Of a stretch of 64,000 bases of DNA, positions 22,274 through 35,312 are shown in pieces (positions within the stretch are counted from its first letter, which is position 1; each line of letters starts with the position of its first letter). A program made the position numbers and the translations under genes. Source of the DNA: Lingula anatina (lineage: Eukaryota; Brachiopoda; Lingulata; Lingulida; Lingulidae); contig NW_019775766.1 in the NCBI RefSeq assembly GCF_001039355.2, positions 1 through 64,000 on the forward strand, read 5' to 3'. A model generated the notes under the pieces. It was given only the letters and a program-made list of their open reading frames with translations, made no database searches and was not told where the DNA came from.

Positions 22274-25200
22274 TCAAACAGTATAGGTCCTGATTCGAAA
22301 CTCTCGTAAGTTCCTCAAAGCGTTTGCAATTTGGAGTTTCTTAGAAATACCGGGCTTCTGCATCACCTTTTTCACTTTTTCTCTTTGCTTCAGTACTGTC
22401 CGCACCTCCCGATAGAGGGCGTGAAAGGCGTTCACAACACTGCCGTAGTTATCACTGGCAGACGTTTCAAACATCTGGCACTGCAAGTCCGTGGCAAGGC
22501 CTCGGGTTTCTACCGGTTTGACCGCGCGGGCGTGGGACAAATCCGCTTTATTTCCGACAAGTATCATGGGTATCTTTGTGTCTTGCCTAAGTTCATTGAT
22601 GTGTTCTTTGATTCTTTTCACCGCTTCAAAACTTTTCCTGCAGGTGAGGGAGAAAACCAGCACGAACCCATCGGCCCACGTTATCTGCTCTGACCTTTTG
22701 CTGTTCTTCTCCTGCAACGGAGATAACTTATTTATTGGTTTGTAAATGTATATAGACACAGGGATCAGGTAACGACCTGTAGTTTAATAACTTATGAGCA
22801 AATCCAGTAAAAATAATACTAATATATGTAAATAGTCATGTAGAAATATTTGAAAATGAATAATTTATCTCACCATTACTTTTCAATAATCATTTTACAC
22901 ATGTTGTGTCTAGTAAGACATGCTTAAGGTATAATCTACAAGTAGACCTTAACCTTTCACAGACAGTAAAACAATAAACAAACTTATTACACAGAAGTTA
23001 TAAACGTACCCTAATAATTGACATATAATTTACCCTTACCAAACCGACCATATCAATTACTCGTGTTAGCCCTTACCAAACCGACCATATCAATTACTCG
23101 TGTTAGCCCTTACCAAACCGACTGTGTCTATCACCCGCAAGGTTACTGGTTTGCCGTCAATCACGGAGTTAGAGGTGTACATTGCTTCCGAGTACGGGTC
23201 GTAGTCCCCAATATATCTCTTCGTAATGTAACGAACTATCAGAGCTGAGAAAAAGAGGAATAAAATCTGGTTATATGCTAAGTGAATCAAACGAAATCTG
23301 ATCAATCATGACAAGCGCAGGAAGTTTTTTATCTGAATAACTGTAGGAAAGGTGATAAACTGTCCGCCCGCTTGTTGGTACATCAACATTAGTTGATGAG
23401 ATTTTGGAAGAGCCTTATAGGTCATGGTTTGATGATTATGGCTCTTAGAAAGAGACAAATGTGGGATCAGTTTACATGATGTGTTCAGATTAGTACAAAT
23501 GCTCTCCGTGCCCACGTTAAGACTCAATGCGCTCGATATAACTGGCGTAAATTAAGATAGAGAGAAGAGGTATTCTACATATCTGACAGAATGAAAAGTT
23601 ATTATGGGTGTAAATTGATTTACTTTTGAATAGACGGAAACGATAACGAGGTTTCTAGCTAGCATATGTGATTAAAATTTAAATGTTTTCATATCCAGAA
23701 GTTTGTATATTTTGTATATTACATCATAGAGATATTCGTGCACCTAATGAAATAAATCAGGTTTAGATTTTGACACGCTTACGTCACGCAAATCCTGACC
23801 TGTTGGAATCTAATGGAGACAACGCTCTATGTTTGACGGACCCTCAAATCTTTAAAATCCGTGAAGACGCCGACATGCTCGCTGACTGTGACAGGTGAGA
23901 TATCTAATGTAAACCAGCACCTGTACAGTGACCGTGTGATACCAAATTGCGATAACAAACGTTTCCAGGTACATACCCTATGTGGTGCATTTATAGAACA
24001 CGTGGATCATTTTCATAACCTAAAACTCGGTTTTGAAAATATGGAGAAAATGTGCCACAGTATTTATCAAGTGAACGAATGAGGTATTTCAACACAGGCC
24101 AAAGCCTTTATATGGGTTGTAATTTTCTAAATAGATAATTATTATCATAACTCGTCGTCTTTCTGTTTTAAACTAAAGCCTTAAGAACAGATTGTGGTTA
24201 TCTTCGATGATATTTACTATTAGTCGTGACAATAGCCGATTTATTCTATCAAAGACATTCATGGTGGGCTTATCGTTCACACGACGTTAGATCAATATCA
24301 AATAGCTGACTTCACGAAAACGTCTAAGTTAAGTAAACTCTTAAATTGTGTTTTTGACACGGGTTCCAGAATGTGAATATAATATACGTCTTGTTATATC
24401 GATATCACGTGTGCGGCTTTGCGATGAGATTATAAGTCTTATTTGTTATCTTAAAACTAATAAGCAGTGCAGCAGGCGATAAAAAAGATTAATGTTGTCT
24501 AATTAAAGGTCGAACTGCTTCAGATGTCTTGATCAACGGGAATGACAGCTAACAGGCAAATTGTTTTCAGCTTCAGTCGACATCCTGCTATAACAGGTCA
24601 GAACGGCACTTGAGTGGTTTGGAAGCGGTTCAAAACATCTAATAGATGTATCTCATTTCTTCTAGATGTACGTTGGGCAAGTGACCATTACTATGACTTT
24701 TGCCTTCTGTACGCTAAGCGTATCTTTATGAAAACTGTTCATATAACGGCTTGAAATATATTTCTTTTTTCTTAATGCGTAATAATTATAGCATTAAACT
24801 TTTTCTGACATTAAATCTCATTTCGAATGGCGTCTGTTGTTCTATTACTAAACTGGTGCCCGTGCTCATACATGTCATGTTGTCTGCTTTCATATCCAAG
24901 TCTTTTCACGACCATATCTACTGCAATCTGACACACACTAACATTAGCGAGATGTTGGGCAATGGTTGGTATGTTTGGCGTAAAACGAACGATAAACAAG
25001 GCGCGAAAACATGCTAACTGCGTCCATCTATTGGGAAAAACACAGGCCTGTCTCTGTAGCGTCTACTTATAGCGGAATAGGCACAGAGAAAGATAACAGG
25101 TGGCGGCTAGATACATATTTTGCCCAGAGTTGTTTGTGCTGCTGGTAACATCTCTTCTCCTGCTAAGAAATGATATAGGATTCGGTAACTCTAGTTTCCC

Positions 25201-28200
25201 TAGTAATTGAAAAGGTTAATAAGCTAAAGAAGGATTTTGTCTCGAATGAACAGGCAGCTAAACGCGTCTCAAAACACAGGCTATACGCTAGGGCATTTGG
25301 ATCATTTAACGTAAACTTTCTTATCTTTAAAGTCTAATGACATTGGGGTAGAATGTCGACCTGCTGCTGAAGGGGAGGATAATTGTTCACAGCGGTGTGT
25401 TGTCAATCTGAAAAATATTTTATCTCACGTCAAGTCTTAATTTTCTCTATTTAAGTCATACATAAAATGAAATACATAAGCATAAAATTGATCAGAATTT
25501 TTATGTCAGACAAGAAATCATTTTGAATAAAACAGATCCTTGTTTCCTTCTTCACCTGCGATCACAATCACGTCTGTTTAAATGTTGTAATTCTGTCATT
25601 CGATCATTTATTTACCATGAAACGGTAGACTTTTTTCTTATCAAATGTTAGCAACTGTTTACGTAATTAACCTACATTTTGGAACAAGAACCCCCTCTAA
25701 AAAATACAAGCGCAACGAACTTAGTTTATAATGTACCCCCGCCTTCACTCGCAGCACTTATATTTCAAAACACAGTGTTATTTCATAACTATATTGAATT
25801 TTAGAACTAGCGATGTGCTAAGCCACCTTCACGAGGCAGCCACTGTAGACTAACCCGAGGGTTAAATGCCGCCGCCTCGCAGCACGAAGTAGTAGCAATG
25901 TTTGGCGAAACCTGCCGGGTAATTACAGTCAGCTAAAAGCTTCGCCTGGAAAGGATGCTTCTAGACGTGGATATCTGGAAACCTTGCCTGGTTCTGGTTT
26001 TTATGACATCAACAAATGTCTAATTAATTTACACGTGGTTTAACAGCCTATGCTTAGTGGGAGATAGCATCTGACCCCATCCTGCTCTTCTCTCCTCTGA
26101 ATTAACTCGTCTTAACGAGAGTTGAAGAGTAGGTAGCGATAGGACAAGAGCGCTCGGTCTTCTGCTGGGGTTTATACTTTATCCAGTGGCCAGATAATCA
26201 CGGTTATCAGGTGACGTCATTAAGACTGAAACCAAGCCAGGTTTATCAGCTGGTCTGGATGCACCAGTAAGTGCTCTGACAGCGTTCCAGTCTGATAATA
26301 CTACTTTGCTCCCCCAGTGTTTCCGAGCAGATCACACCGATGGATATAACTCATGTTTTTCGTCTTTCACATTTGCTTTCAATTGCTTTCACCACGGGAA
26401 TTGGACACCGTGTTAGGAAGGAAGCTCATCAGAGCCACGTCACCCTGCGTTTCAACGGTTACCCCGAGTCTCGTTTCAGTCCCATGCATTTCTTGTTTTT
26501 CTGGATACCCCTTTAGCTGGTTTTAAGGCTGCTGGTCATGTAGGAAACGGTTAAGTGGTTCATTATGCCATTCTTTACAACTAGGACCCAGGGTAGGCAA
26601 TGGTAATTGATTCGTTTTTGGATGAAAATATAATAAAGTTATAGATTTGCATTTCATTCCGCGAGATTTATCAAACGGAAACCTTTCCAATATTATAAAA
26701 GCACTCTCCGAGCAGCAGGGCTCAGAGCACAGCCTGAACATAACGTCTGTGACGTGTATCATTAAAATACCTAATCATTTCTCCCTTAGCCCGTTTGTGA
26801 CACATCCTGAAGTATTAATCAAAATCAGCTTAAATGTCTGTCACACCTACCGAATCAGCTAGGGTAAAGATATTTACCCCCTAACAGCTTTACTATGCAT
26901 GACAGACATTTAAGCTGGTAAGGTTGATAGCAATTTAGTGAGACTCCCCAGGGAGATAGAACGATCCAAATATCTGTGGGAATGGCCCTTAAGGTTGGAT
27001 ACAGTGGCTTTGTGTCTTACCGAGATATGCTTCGATTTTTTACCTTATACCAGGGCCAAAAAATGAAATCTTCAGTAGATTTTCATCTTCGCTGTTTTTT
27101 TCTCAGCACTTTTCTGTACTATGCGATAATTTTGCAAAAAATAAGGAAACATTAATAAAGATAATGATGTAAATAACAAAGAGTTTGTCTCTTGTGAGGA
27201 GTATGGATCTTACGGGTGTCTAAAAAACTGGCAATCTAAGGAACGCAACCCAACAATTTATCTCTGCTGAAAGTGAGATAAACATCGGCGAACAAGTCGG
27301 CTAAGTCGTATAAGAGAGGATCTAATCAGCCAGATCACAGTTAGTAAGATATATTTGGCAGGTATTTGGACCGTGTTGTAAGGATTACTTTCTGATGCCA
27401 GACGAAGTGCTATTTCTCCTTTTTGTTTGTTTAGAAACACTGGGTTCCGCTGTGATAGTACTAAGTGCAAAGCTTTCGACTTAATTTACTGCCGAAGTTT
27501 TTGATCCAATTAACGCGTACGCAAATAACGATAAAAAATCAAAAAGAGAGGAGTGTTACCACTTTTCATTTAATGACAGCCTGTTTAGTTATTTCGAAAT
27601 CCGATGAAAAATTAAATGACACGTATTGCAGGTACGTTATTAAGGCTTGGAGAACATTCCAAAACCTACACTGAATATAAGAGCCTCACGATCACAGCAT
27701 CTTTGCCGCGGTGAAAACACGTGTAAACCCAAGTGTGTGCAGCCCCTAATGCTCTCTGCAGGCCTAAAATGTACTGGGCAGAAATTGACCTTCACTGCCA
27801 TAAAATGGGAGATACATCTCAAGACCTGCTTTGCTGACAAGAGCTATTTCCTTTTGGAATTCATTGGGAACTCTTCTCATTTAAAAATAAAACAACTTGG
27901 GAAATTAGTCGTTCTGGGGGATCTGATGTTAAAAATATTTATTAGTTTATAATTCTGAAAGTGGCCAGCTGGTGGTCGAAACACCTGGCGGTGAAAATAT
28001 TTTTGATGTGCATTTTCTGCTCATCAGTCAGAGACATGCATGGAATGAATGACGCAGTTATAGATCTTAACAAAATTAGAAATGACTAGTCAGTATACCG
28101 TTTAAAAGGGTAGAAACATGTATGCTTACGAACATACGGCATGCGTGTATTGTAGGCCAACGTTGGAAGAAACAGACTGAAAAACAAAATATAAGATAAC

Positions 28201-30711
28201 ATTTTATTTTTAACCTGTGAGCTACCTTAGGCTGGCAAACAAGTCAGATAGAACCACGCCTGCTTTTGATGGCGTTGGCTTCTGTTGGAAAAACACAGGG
28301 TTGAACATTATACAAGCCATGATTTGCATCCGCAGTGCCCCAAAGAAAGAGAGAAAAAGCTACCATGCGGTATGCTTCAAAGAAATCATTCTAGTTGAGG
28401 TTTCAATCCACGTAATAGGAAAATCCTTACTCGAGGTCAGGTGGCGTGACATAAGATGGTGAATGTTTCGAGGAGTGCTAAGAGAGCACGATACCAACGG
28501 AATGTGAAAGCTCGATATAACGTCTAACATCTGTTTAGATCGGTTCGTGAGGAAAGCTGGGGATCGAATCAGCGCCCTTTTCATGTACCGATAAATGCTA
28601 ATAAATCCTCGATAGACAGCTGCTGTTATTGCTGGTTGGCCTTGGCTGTTATATACACTGAAGTACAGATTGTATATGACCAAGCACAACATGATTTACT
28701 AATAACTTAAGTCTAAATTTTTGTGTAAACTTTTAGACTAAAACTAGTCTACTCTGATCTAATACACGAAAGTAGAAGCCCAATGAAATTAATTATTTTG
28801 CCCGTTTTATAACAATAAAGAAAAAAGACGTGACAAATTATTCAGAGCAATACTTTTTAAAAGATATACTACACATATTATTTTTTTTAACAGATGCTAA
28901 GTTTTTTCTTAAAATTAGACAAATCTCCGGACAAAAGTTACTTTTGGAACAGGGCAAAAATACTAACACTTTAAAGGGTATAAGTTTTTGTGTATGAAAA
29001 ACGAAACAAACAAATCATTAAATCACCAAGTGCTGCACAATGCAACCGTCTTGAGGAGGGTAGAATGTAAACACCTGAATTTTATTCTTGGGTCTTCTCG
29101 CCATATTGTTCTCCTTTGGGTTTCCACCTACGTTTCCGATTAATGGCCGTCGCTAAATTCTTCAAAATATGGCTGTTTTTGCCCTTGATATCATTCCCAT
29201 CCTCACACATAATCCACTGCACCTGTTTAGGTTTATATCTCGTCTTTATCTTTTTATTTGACATAAATGTGTAACAAACAGTTTTTCAAGAGCGTTTTCC
29301 AAAGCTGGCACCTGTACAGACAACTGAACTTACACCGTTTTCCGCGCTGTGCATGTGTGGGCCATCCGAAACAGTGTAAAATAAAACAGTTTATTATATT
29401 TATTCTCTTTTACAAAAATATCTTAACGGATCCAGTGTGTTCAAAAACATTCACCTGTGGAGGGCTCAGTGCGCGTTCCATTGTATTCCAGTGTCAAAAC
29501 AGCCAGCCAAGTGCCTTCACGTGCCTTCTATATGCTCCGGACACAGATGAGGTGGGAAGGTTGCACTGTGGAAACAAGTGCGATGTTGTTTTTACAAAAT
29601 GGGATAATTCTCTGAAATAATTTCAAACTCTCAGATTGAGCAGAGATGCCGTAGATAACTCACTCTGTCAACACGTGGGTATACAACATTTTTGTTGACT
29701 TTTAAACATATCAAAATCTTGGAGCGATTACACATAATTCCATCACACCTGCGTATAACATACGTAAGCGTACCAAACTATTTATTTTCTTTGGAGTGGG
29801 TTTAAAGTTAAAACGGTGCTCATCAGTGCCTTTATATGCTTTGATATAGTGATATATTATTAAATGACCGTAGTAATATCTTCTTTTTGGTTTTTCTGCA
29901 CTTTAACGGCAAAAGGTTCACAGAGACGAGCCTCTAGGATCATACATCAAGTTTACCTCTAAGTACAGATGTATGCGAAACTCCAACTGCATTCCACATT
30001 ACCAAAACATGTGAAACAGTTAAAACCGCCAAAACATTATGGACATAACTCAAATGAATTCTCCAACCCGCTGTGCATCTCTTAAGAAAGCAAATACGTT
30101 CATTTATCCTCGTTTTACAGATATTAATGATCGCAAAAAAAGCGAAAAAAGATCCACATTTTAGTTTTTATTAACTGAGCACGATTCAAACAGCCATTCA
30201 CACTGTGCTGGTGTGAAAACACAAGAGAATAATTGTTCCCGCTCTCTCTCACGCCTGAGGGTGAAAACAAGATCTGGGCTCCAAATGTTGTACTGTGTCT
30301 AAAAAAGTTTATAAAAATACTTTGTATGATCGCGATTTTTCTCCTGGTATGTATCCACTTAACAAGACCGTGTTTGCCTACGATATGCTATCAGACAGCT
30401 ACATTCCCTCAGACAAGCTGATAACAAATTTAGACAAATCCATGGTGTGATATCTCATCGTTTTCAGCTACCTGGAAGGTACTTGCATTCAAAACATGTG
30501 GTCAGTCGGTCAGTTTCAATAGACTTCTATTCTTTTAAACCGACCTTAATCCATAAAACATCAACGCAATACAGATGTTAACTTCTAAAATTCGCCCAGT
30601 TAAGAGAACACCAAAATTACCTGTTTTCCCGACTCCGTCCATTCCCAGGACCAGAATATTCATGTCTCGTCCCCCAGAGGTGAGTCGACCGTTCTCCTCG
30701 CCCCCCGCCAT
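22274..30711 (-). CDS. RERG/RASL-like Ras-family small GTPase (3 exons, 219 aa)
   Basis: The exons are 30621-30711, 23114-23244 and 22274-22711 (660 bases in total). The start is the ATG at 30711, 22 residues before the P-loop. The P-loop is GMDGVGKT at residues 23-30; NKAD is at 128-131 and SAS at 158-160. Length, the RWxEGF-like ITWADGFVLVF segment and the lack of a C-terminal CAAX lipid site match the RERG/RASL branch of Ras proteins, which bind GTP in the cytosol. Two switch positions are unusual: the Thr of switch I (YDPT in Ras) is Tyr48 in YDPY, and the catalytic Gln after DxxG is Leu74 (DTVGL). The Mg2+-Thr contact and GTP hydrolysis may therefore be altered. Intron 1 is 7.4 kb. Exon 3 has a near-identical partial copy at 4031-4303. 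Confidence 0.9.
23032..23120. repeat. 37-bp tandem repeat that triplicates the exon 2 splice donor
   Basis: On the minus strand GGTTTG followed by GTAAGG occurs three times, 37 bases apart. The GT donors are at 23113/23112, 23076/23075 and 23039/23038. Only the first keeps the GTPase frame into exon 3. Using either of the others would add sequence with an in-frame TGA eight codons after the normal splice point. Confidence 0.9.
23245..30620. other. Intron 1 of the GTPase gene
   Basis: This intron is 7.4 kb with no recognised gene on either strand. It holds a stem-loop at 26826-26917 within a MITE-like repeat (to about 27000). The many short ORFs have no recognisable domain and no splice-consistent partners, so I regard them as chance. 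Confidence 0.6.
26826..27000. repeat. MITE-like repeat with an 18-bp perfect stem
   Basis: CAGCTTAAATGTCTGTCA at 26826-26843 is followed by its exact reverse complement at 26900-26917. A weaker inner inverted pair (AGCTAGGGTAAA against TTTACCCCCTAACAGCT) lies between them. The right half, to about 27000, matches the end of the element at 15323-15545. Confidence 0.7.
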
Positions 30712-33700
30712 TCTTGGATTATGACGAGCTATTACGCTTTCTATCCTCACTGAACAAGTAGACACAGTATCTGCAGTGACAACCTGAATACACAAGTTAA
30801 TGTGGTTGTTTTCATATTAGCAGTCTGTTTATCCACAACTTGATTAGAATATCACGGAAACACGAGAACGCCATGCACGCTTGGCACCCGGAGATTGTAG
30901 TCCACACTACTGCTGAGGTAAAACCCTAGAACTGAGATACCACCGAGATACACAGCAATAACTGATAGAACGGCCAGGAATCTTCTGAATTCCTCCAAAA
31001 TTGTTTTTCTCTTTCTCAAATGAGAATATTTTCAGCCAAAAGCTTTTAAGTAAATCCCGATCTTCTGAGGGTCTTTCAAGTGACGGCTAAACTCGTTGGT
31101 ATTATAAGTAGATTTTTTCTCCAGATCTCCACGACCTGGTGCACCCTAATTACAGTTTCTGCCGCTCTGAAGAACAAGTTGTTGCCATCTTTCAAGCTTC
31201 AATTAGGGTAATGGCAGCCTCCTTCAACCCGTCACGAGGGCCCTCGCGCTCGCCATGGCAACACAACTTCGCGGCAGGTGTGAGGAGACGTAACCTTCTA
31301 ATGCAAACGTGGCCGACCTTTCAATGAGTCCGGACGAGGTCATAAACTGAGCTTTGATCTATATGAGAAAAAGTTTCATTTTTACTTAAGATAAATATAC
31401 TTTTGGTAGGCCGTTCGTGCATGTGTGTGTTTGCGTCCGTGCGTGTGTGTGTGTGTGTGTGGGTGTACGCGCGAGCACGTGTGTGCGTGTGTTTTTGAAA
31501 AAGAGGAAAAACAGAAACAGGCCTATTTAGTGTCAACATTAATGAAAATATCTAAACTTAAAAAATCACATGGCTTAAGTATTAAATCACAGCTAGATGT
31601 AATTACAGTGGCAAATATTATGGGACGCGCAATCAAAGCCGTCTGATTAAACCCTCGTTGAAGTGTTATGATGATAAATGAGGTCATCAACACTTGGAAC
31701 GCGGACTCAACTTTCTACATTTAACAGTAAACACGATGTGTTAGTTGTGATTGATTGTTGCATTTAAGTAGCATACATCACAAGATCACAGCAGCCGGAC
31801 GCTCAGGGTATTCCTGGGCTGAAGCCACTCTCGTATTTTCCTTTAATAATGATAACGAGAAGAAAAAGATGCAGAGGTAGAAGAAAAAATTAATTTGAAG
31901 CATTGCAACCAAAAAGTTGAAGATGTACCGATGAAAGAGTTCGAAAACATTATATAACAAAATATTTACATAAAATAGAGGATTCACACTTATATCAAAC
32001 TGAGTTCGAAATATAAGCCAAACATGTCGTTAGATTTAAAAAAAAGTATGAAAAGGTTCGATGTTGGATTTTTAGATTGAAGCTTTATTGGTGACGTCTT
32101 AGCGTCCTATATAATCTGGAGGTTAAGAGGAAATTTAATTTGTCCTTTTCGTTCTTAATTTTCTCAGAGAAAGATTTGTAAGTTCTATACACCGCTTTTC
32201 TAAAGTGACACGGTTTGTTTTTAACAGGGCATCAGCATAAGATAAATCAGGAAACATAATTCTGAGTGCCCTCGACTGACTAGATTCTATTAGGCCCCTA
32301 TATTTCCACCGCTGACTGAGGCATTTTCAATAGTAATAGAGGTTGTTTTTCCAGTAATTTCTTAAAATTACGGTGGGTAACAGTATCAGGAAACTTTTCT
32401 AGTTCTGCCTTGTGCTTTAATCTATAGATAAACCAACAGTTGTGGAGTCAGAGTGTTAATCTGTGTAAGAAGGAGGGGTGTGTGGCTTTTCTTCTTATTC
32501 TGAATCAAAGAGATACATGTAGATCCAGAATGAGGTAGTATATACATGGTGATATTTCTTGGTGGACCACAAAATAGAATGGGAGGGCAGATGGCAAACT
32601 GAAACACGTTTAATTTACCAAACTGCGCTCCTAAAAGCGTGTTTTTGAATCTTTTTGAATCTACAAAAGGATCGTGCCCTCCATCGTCTTATATTCGTCA
32701 GCGTCAAACAAAATATCGGAAGTTAGTTAACTATATAATAATGTACATATATAGTACAAATGTGGTAGTTGCGATATATAGTGTTACTGCACCCCTTCCT
32801 CCTCGTCTTAATGAACCAAAGAGAGAGTAACCAAAGAGAGAGTAACCATAGCAACCGCCTTACAGCAAGTGGAAAGTGGACACAAAGTTGTTGTGTATGG
32901 GTCAACGATGATATGATTGCTGCGCCCTTTGTCCAGGAGTTTGTGTAGCATGTCTGTAACATGTATTTGTTACACCGGCCATTCCATTATACGTTGATGG
33001 GTTTTCATGAAATCTCATCGGTCAGTCGCAACTAACACATTGCAGATTGTGATTGTGAGTTACGGGAGGTTTTTTAGTAAGTTATCACAGAAATCATAAA
33101 ACTACTGACTGCAAACTCCTTAACAATTGTCGATTTCAGTATAGTAGCGTTTACAGCAGCTCTTACTTGAACTTGTCCTCAGTCAGAGAATAGACGCTTT
33201 TCAACACAATATCTAGATTTTTTTCTTGAGAGAAAAACAAGCATCCCTGTAATCAATGCTTGTTGTCCCAGCACTTGGATTTGACACTTAATGTCATTTC
33301 TAATCAATTCAATTAATTAATTCAATTAATCTGGGTAAGCATTAAGACCATTATGTCTTCCTGTACTTGGGGCGCATGCATTCTCATACAGATTTGTTTG
33401 AAAGAGGTAAAAAATACAAACAAGCATGGGTATAATTTCCAAAACTTTTATTTCTAATTCTATGCCGAAGAACGTCGGAACAACAATTACGATTTTGAGT
33501 AAGATTTTCATTAAAACAGTTAATACTCCGACAACAACATTCACCTGTACAGGTATGGTGGGGTCCAATCCCTGGTAATGATAAACACTTAATTGTGGAC
33601 CTATTTGACTTCAAACAAATACAACCAATCAGAATGTAATAAATAAATACAATGTTATATATAACCACAAAGTAAACAACAAATTGCACGTCGTACAATA

Positions 33701-35312
33701 CGTAAGGCAAAAATACAGCTCCTAATCTAATATGTACACCCTAATATTCACAATATAGAAATAAAACGGAAAAAAATATGTACACAAAGTATAACTTAAA
33801 ACAAATAATCTTCTATTGGAAGAATGATTAGGAAGTTATTTTGGGGGCTCTGAGCAAGAGCAGTGTCTAGCGATGCTATGAAGAAAACAATTCAGGAAAG
33901 ATGAAACCCAAGTAGGGAGGAAACCTTCATGTTCACTAGACTGTTCTGATCTGAATTGACTATGACCCAATTGTCTGTCTTTCCTTTCTATTAGAGCTGA
34001 TTTATGAAGTCTAATTTGTTGTCTGCCTCTTTATTATCTACAAAATCTTTTCAAAAGAATATAATCTCGGCAGAGCTCAGAAACGTCATATTCATTTTGT
34101 CTGCCAGAAGTGAACTGTGCACAGTTTCGATCAGCCAATAATTGATCATACTGACGAATACACAGTAACAACACAATGTTCACGTCTCTGTCTCATTATA
34201 ACTTAATTAATATGTACACATTTAAAGTTCGTAAGGTACGTGTATTTGCAAATTATTTACACCTTAGGGGGGATTGAGACTATTTCATTACATTTAGATT
34301 AGACCCATGGGGAGATTTTAAAAACACTCTGAAAAAGTTAACAAGCTTCTGAAACATAACAGAGTATAGTAATCCGCCGGCGATATATCGCAGAGACACT
34401 AATGTAAATTTGGTCGAGAATTAGTTATTTGTTAAGAATCCAATCAGTCAAGTCGGAATCCACAAGAGATATCATTTCTGATTATTTCTAGTAAGTTTCC
34501 TTACGTTAAGCAGTATTTAGCACACGTAATGTCACTGAGGAAGGACACGCTAGCGCGGAACGGATTTATCCTTTGATGAATTGAGAGATGTATTAGGCAG
34601 TGGCACAATACATCAGCTAGAGGTATGAACTTAATGCTGATGTCTATTCCACGCACGAGCCTTCATTGGAACTCTGGATATTCATCAGTCTGAGAAATCT
34701 CGTATTCCTCCGTGAATTAAGAAGTGAGATTCTCTGTTCATTAAAATGAAGACTGCGCTGAGTATCACAACAGAATGATTGCACTTAAAACGTGGACGCT
34801 AGTAAACGCGCCGCTGCCCCAAATCAAGTTCAACTAAATGCCCTGTAGTTTACTGTGACCAGGACGAGACCTCTCTACTAGTTTGTTCTCGAAATTCTGA
34901 CTAGATCATTATAAATAAACACTATTTTCCAATGGCGCACTTCGTATGTGCCGTATTTTCAATTTTCCATTTTATTTCTGCGCGGGCGTCGCTGAACGTG
35001 ATTTAGGGTGACCAGCGTTGTCTTCTGTTTGTTAACTTATAAGGAGGCATCAGTCTTAATTTACTGCACACATTTCTAGACGAATGCCCACTTCATGTCG
35101 AAAACCCGGTCCTTTACGGACCTCATTGTCAAGTGCCAAATCTTACGTGTACGTTTGCAGCTTTCAACTTATGTCTTGTTTTCAGTTCGTGAAGCTTTTT
35201 TTGCTGTTGTTGTAAACCATACGCCTCTTGAACGCGTATTTGTTAAAGTCTCCGACATGCGTGACATTCAGAGAACACAACTGGTGACTAGGCACGGGGC
35301 ACGTGCTGGGGA
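30712..35312. other. Intergenic region between the GTPase start and the CAP gene end
   Basis: No gene is recognised. The 300 bases around 31140-31330 are richer in G and C than their surroundings, include CGCCATGGCAAC at 31251-31262, and may be a distal promoter region of the GTPase. A GT-rich microsatellite lies at about 31425-31490, and a short tandem copy of AACCAAAGAGAGAGT at about 32814-32845. Confidence 0.4.
34971..34976 (-). promoter_or_regulatory. Candidate polyadenylation signal of the CAP mosaic gene
   Basis: TTTATT on the plus strand gives AATAAA on the minus strand, about 340 bases after the stop at 35313. This is a plausible but unsupported end of the transcript. Confidence 0.3.

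Noticed and set aside
22331-22745. Plus-strand ORFs over the GTPase last exon, and the same at 4059-4316
   Set aside because: They are antisense to the GTPase exon and its copied fragment. Their similarity to each other only reflects the duplication of that exon.
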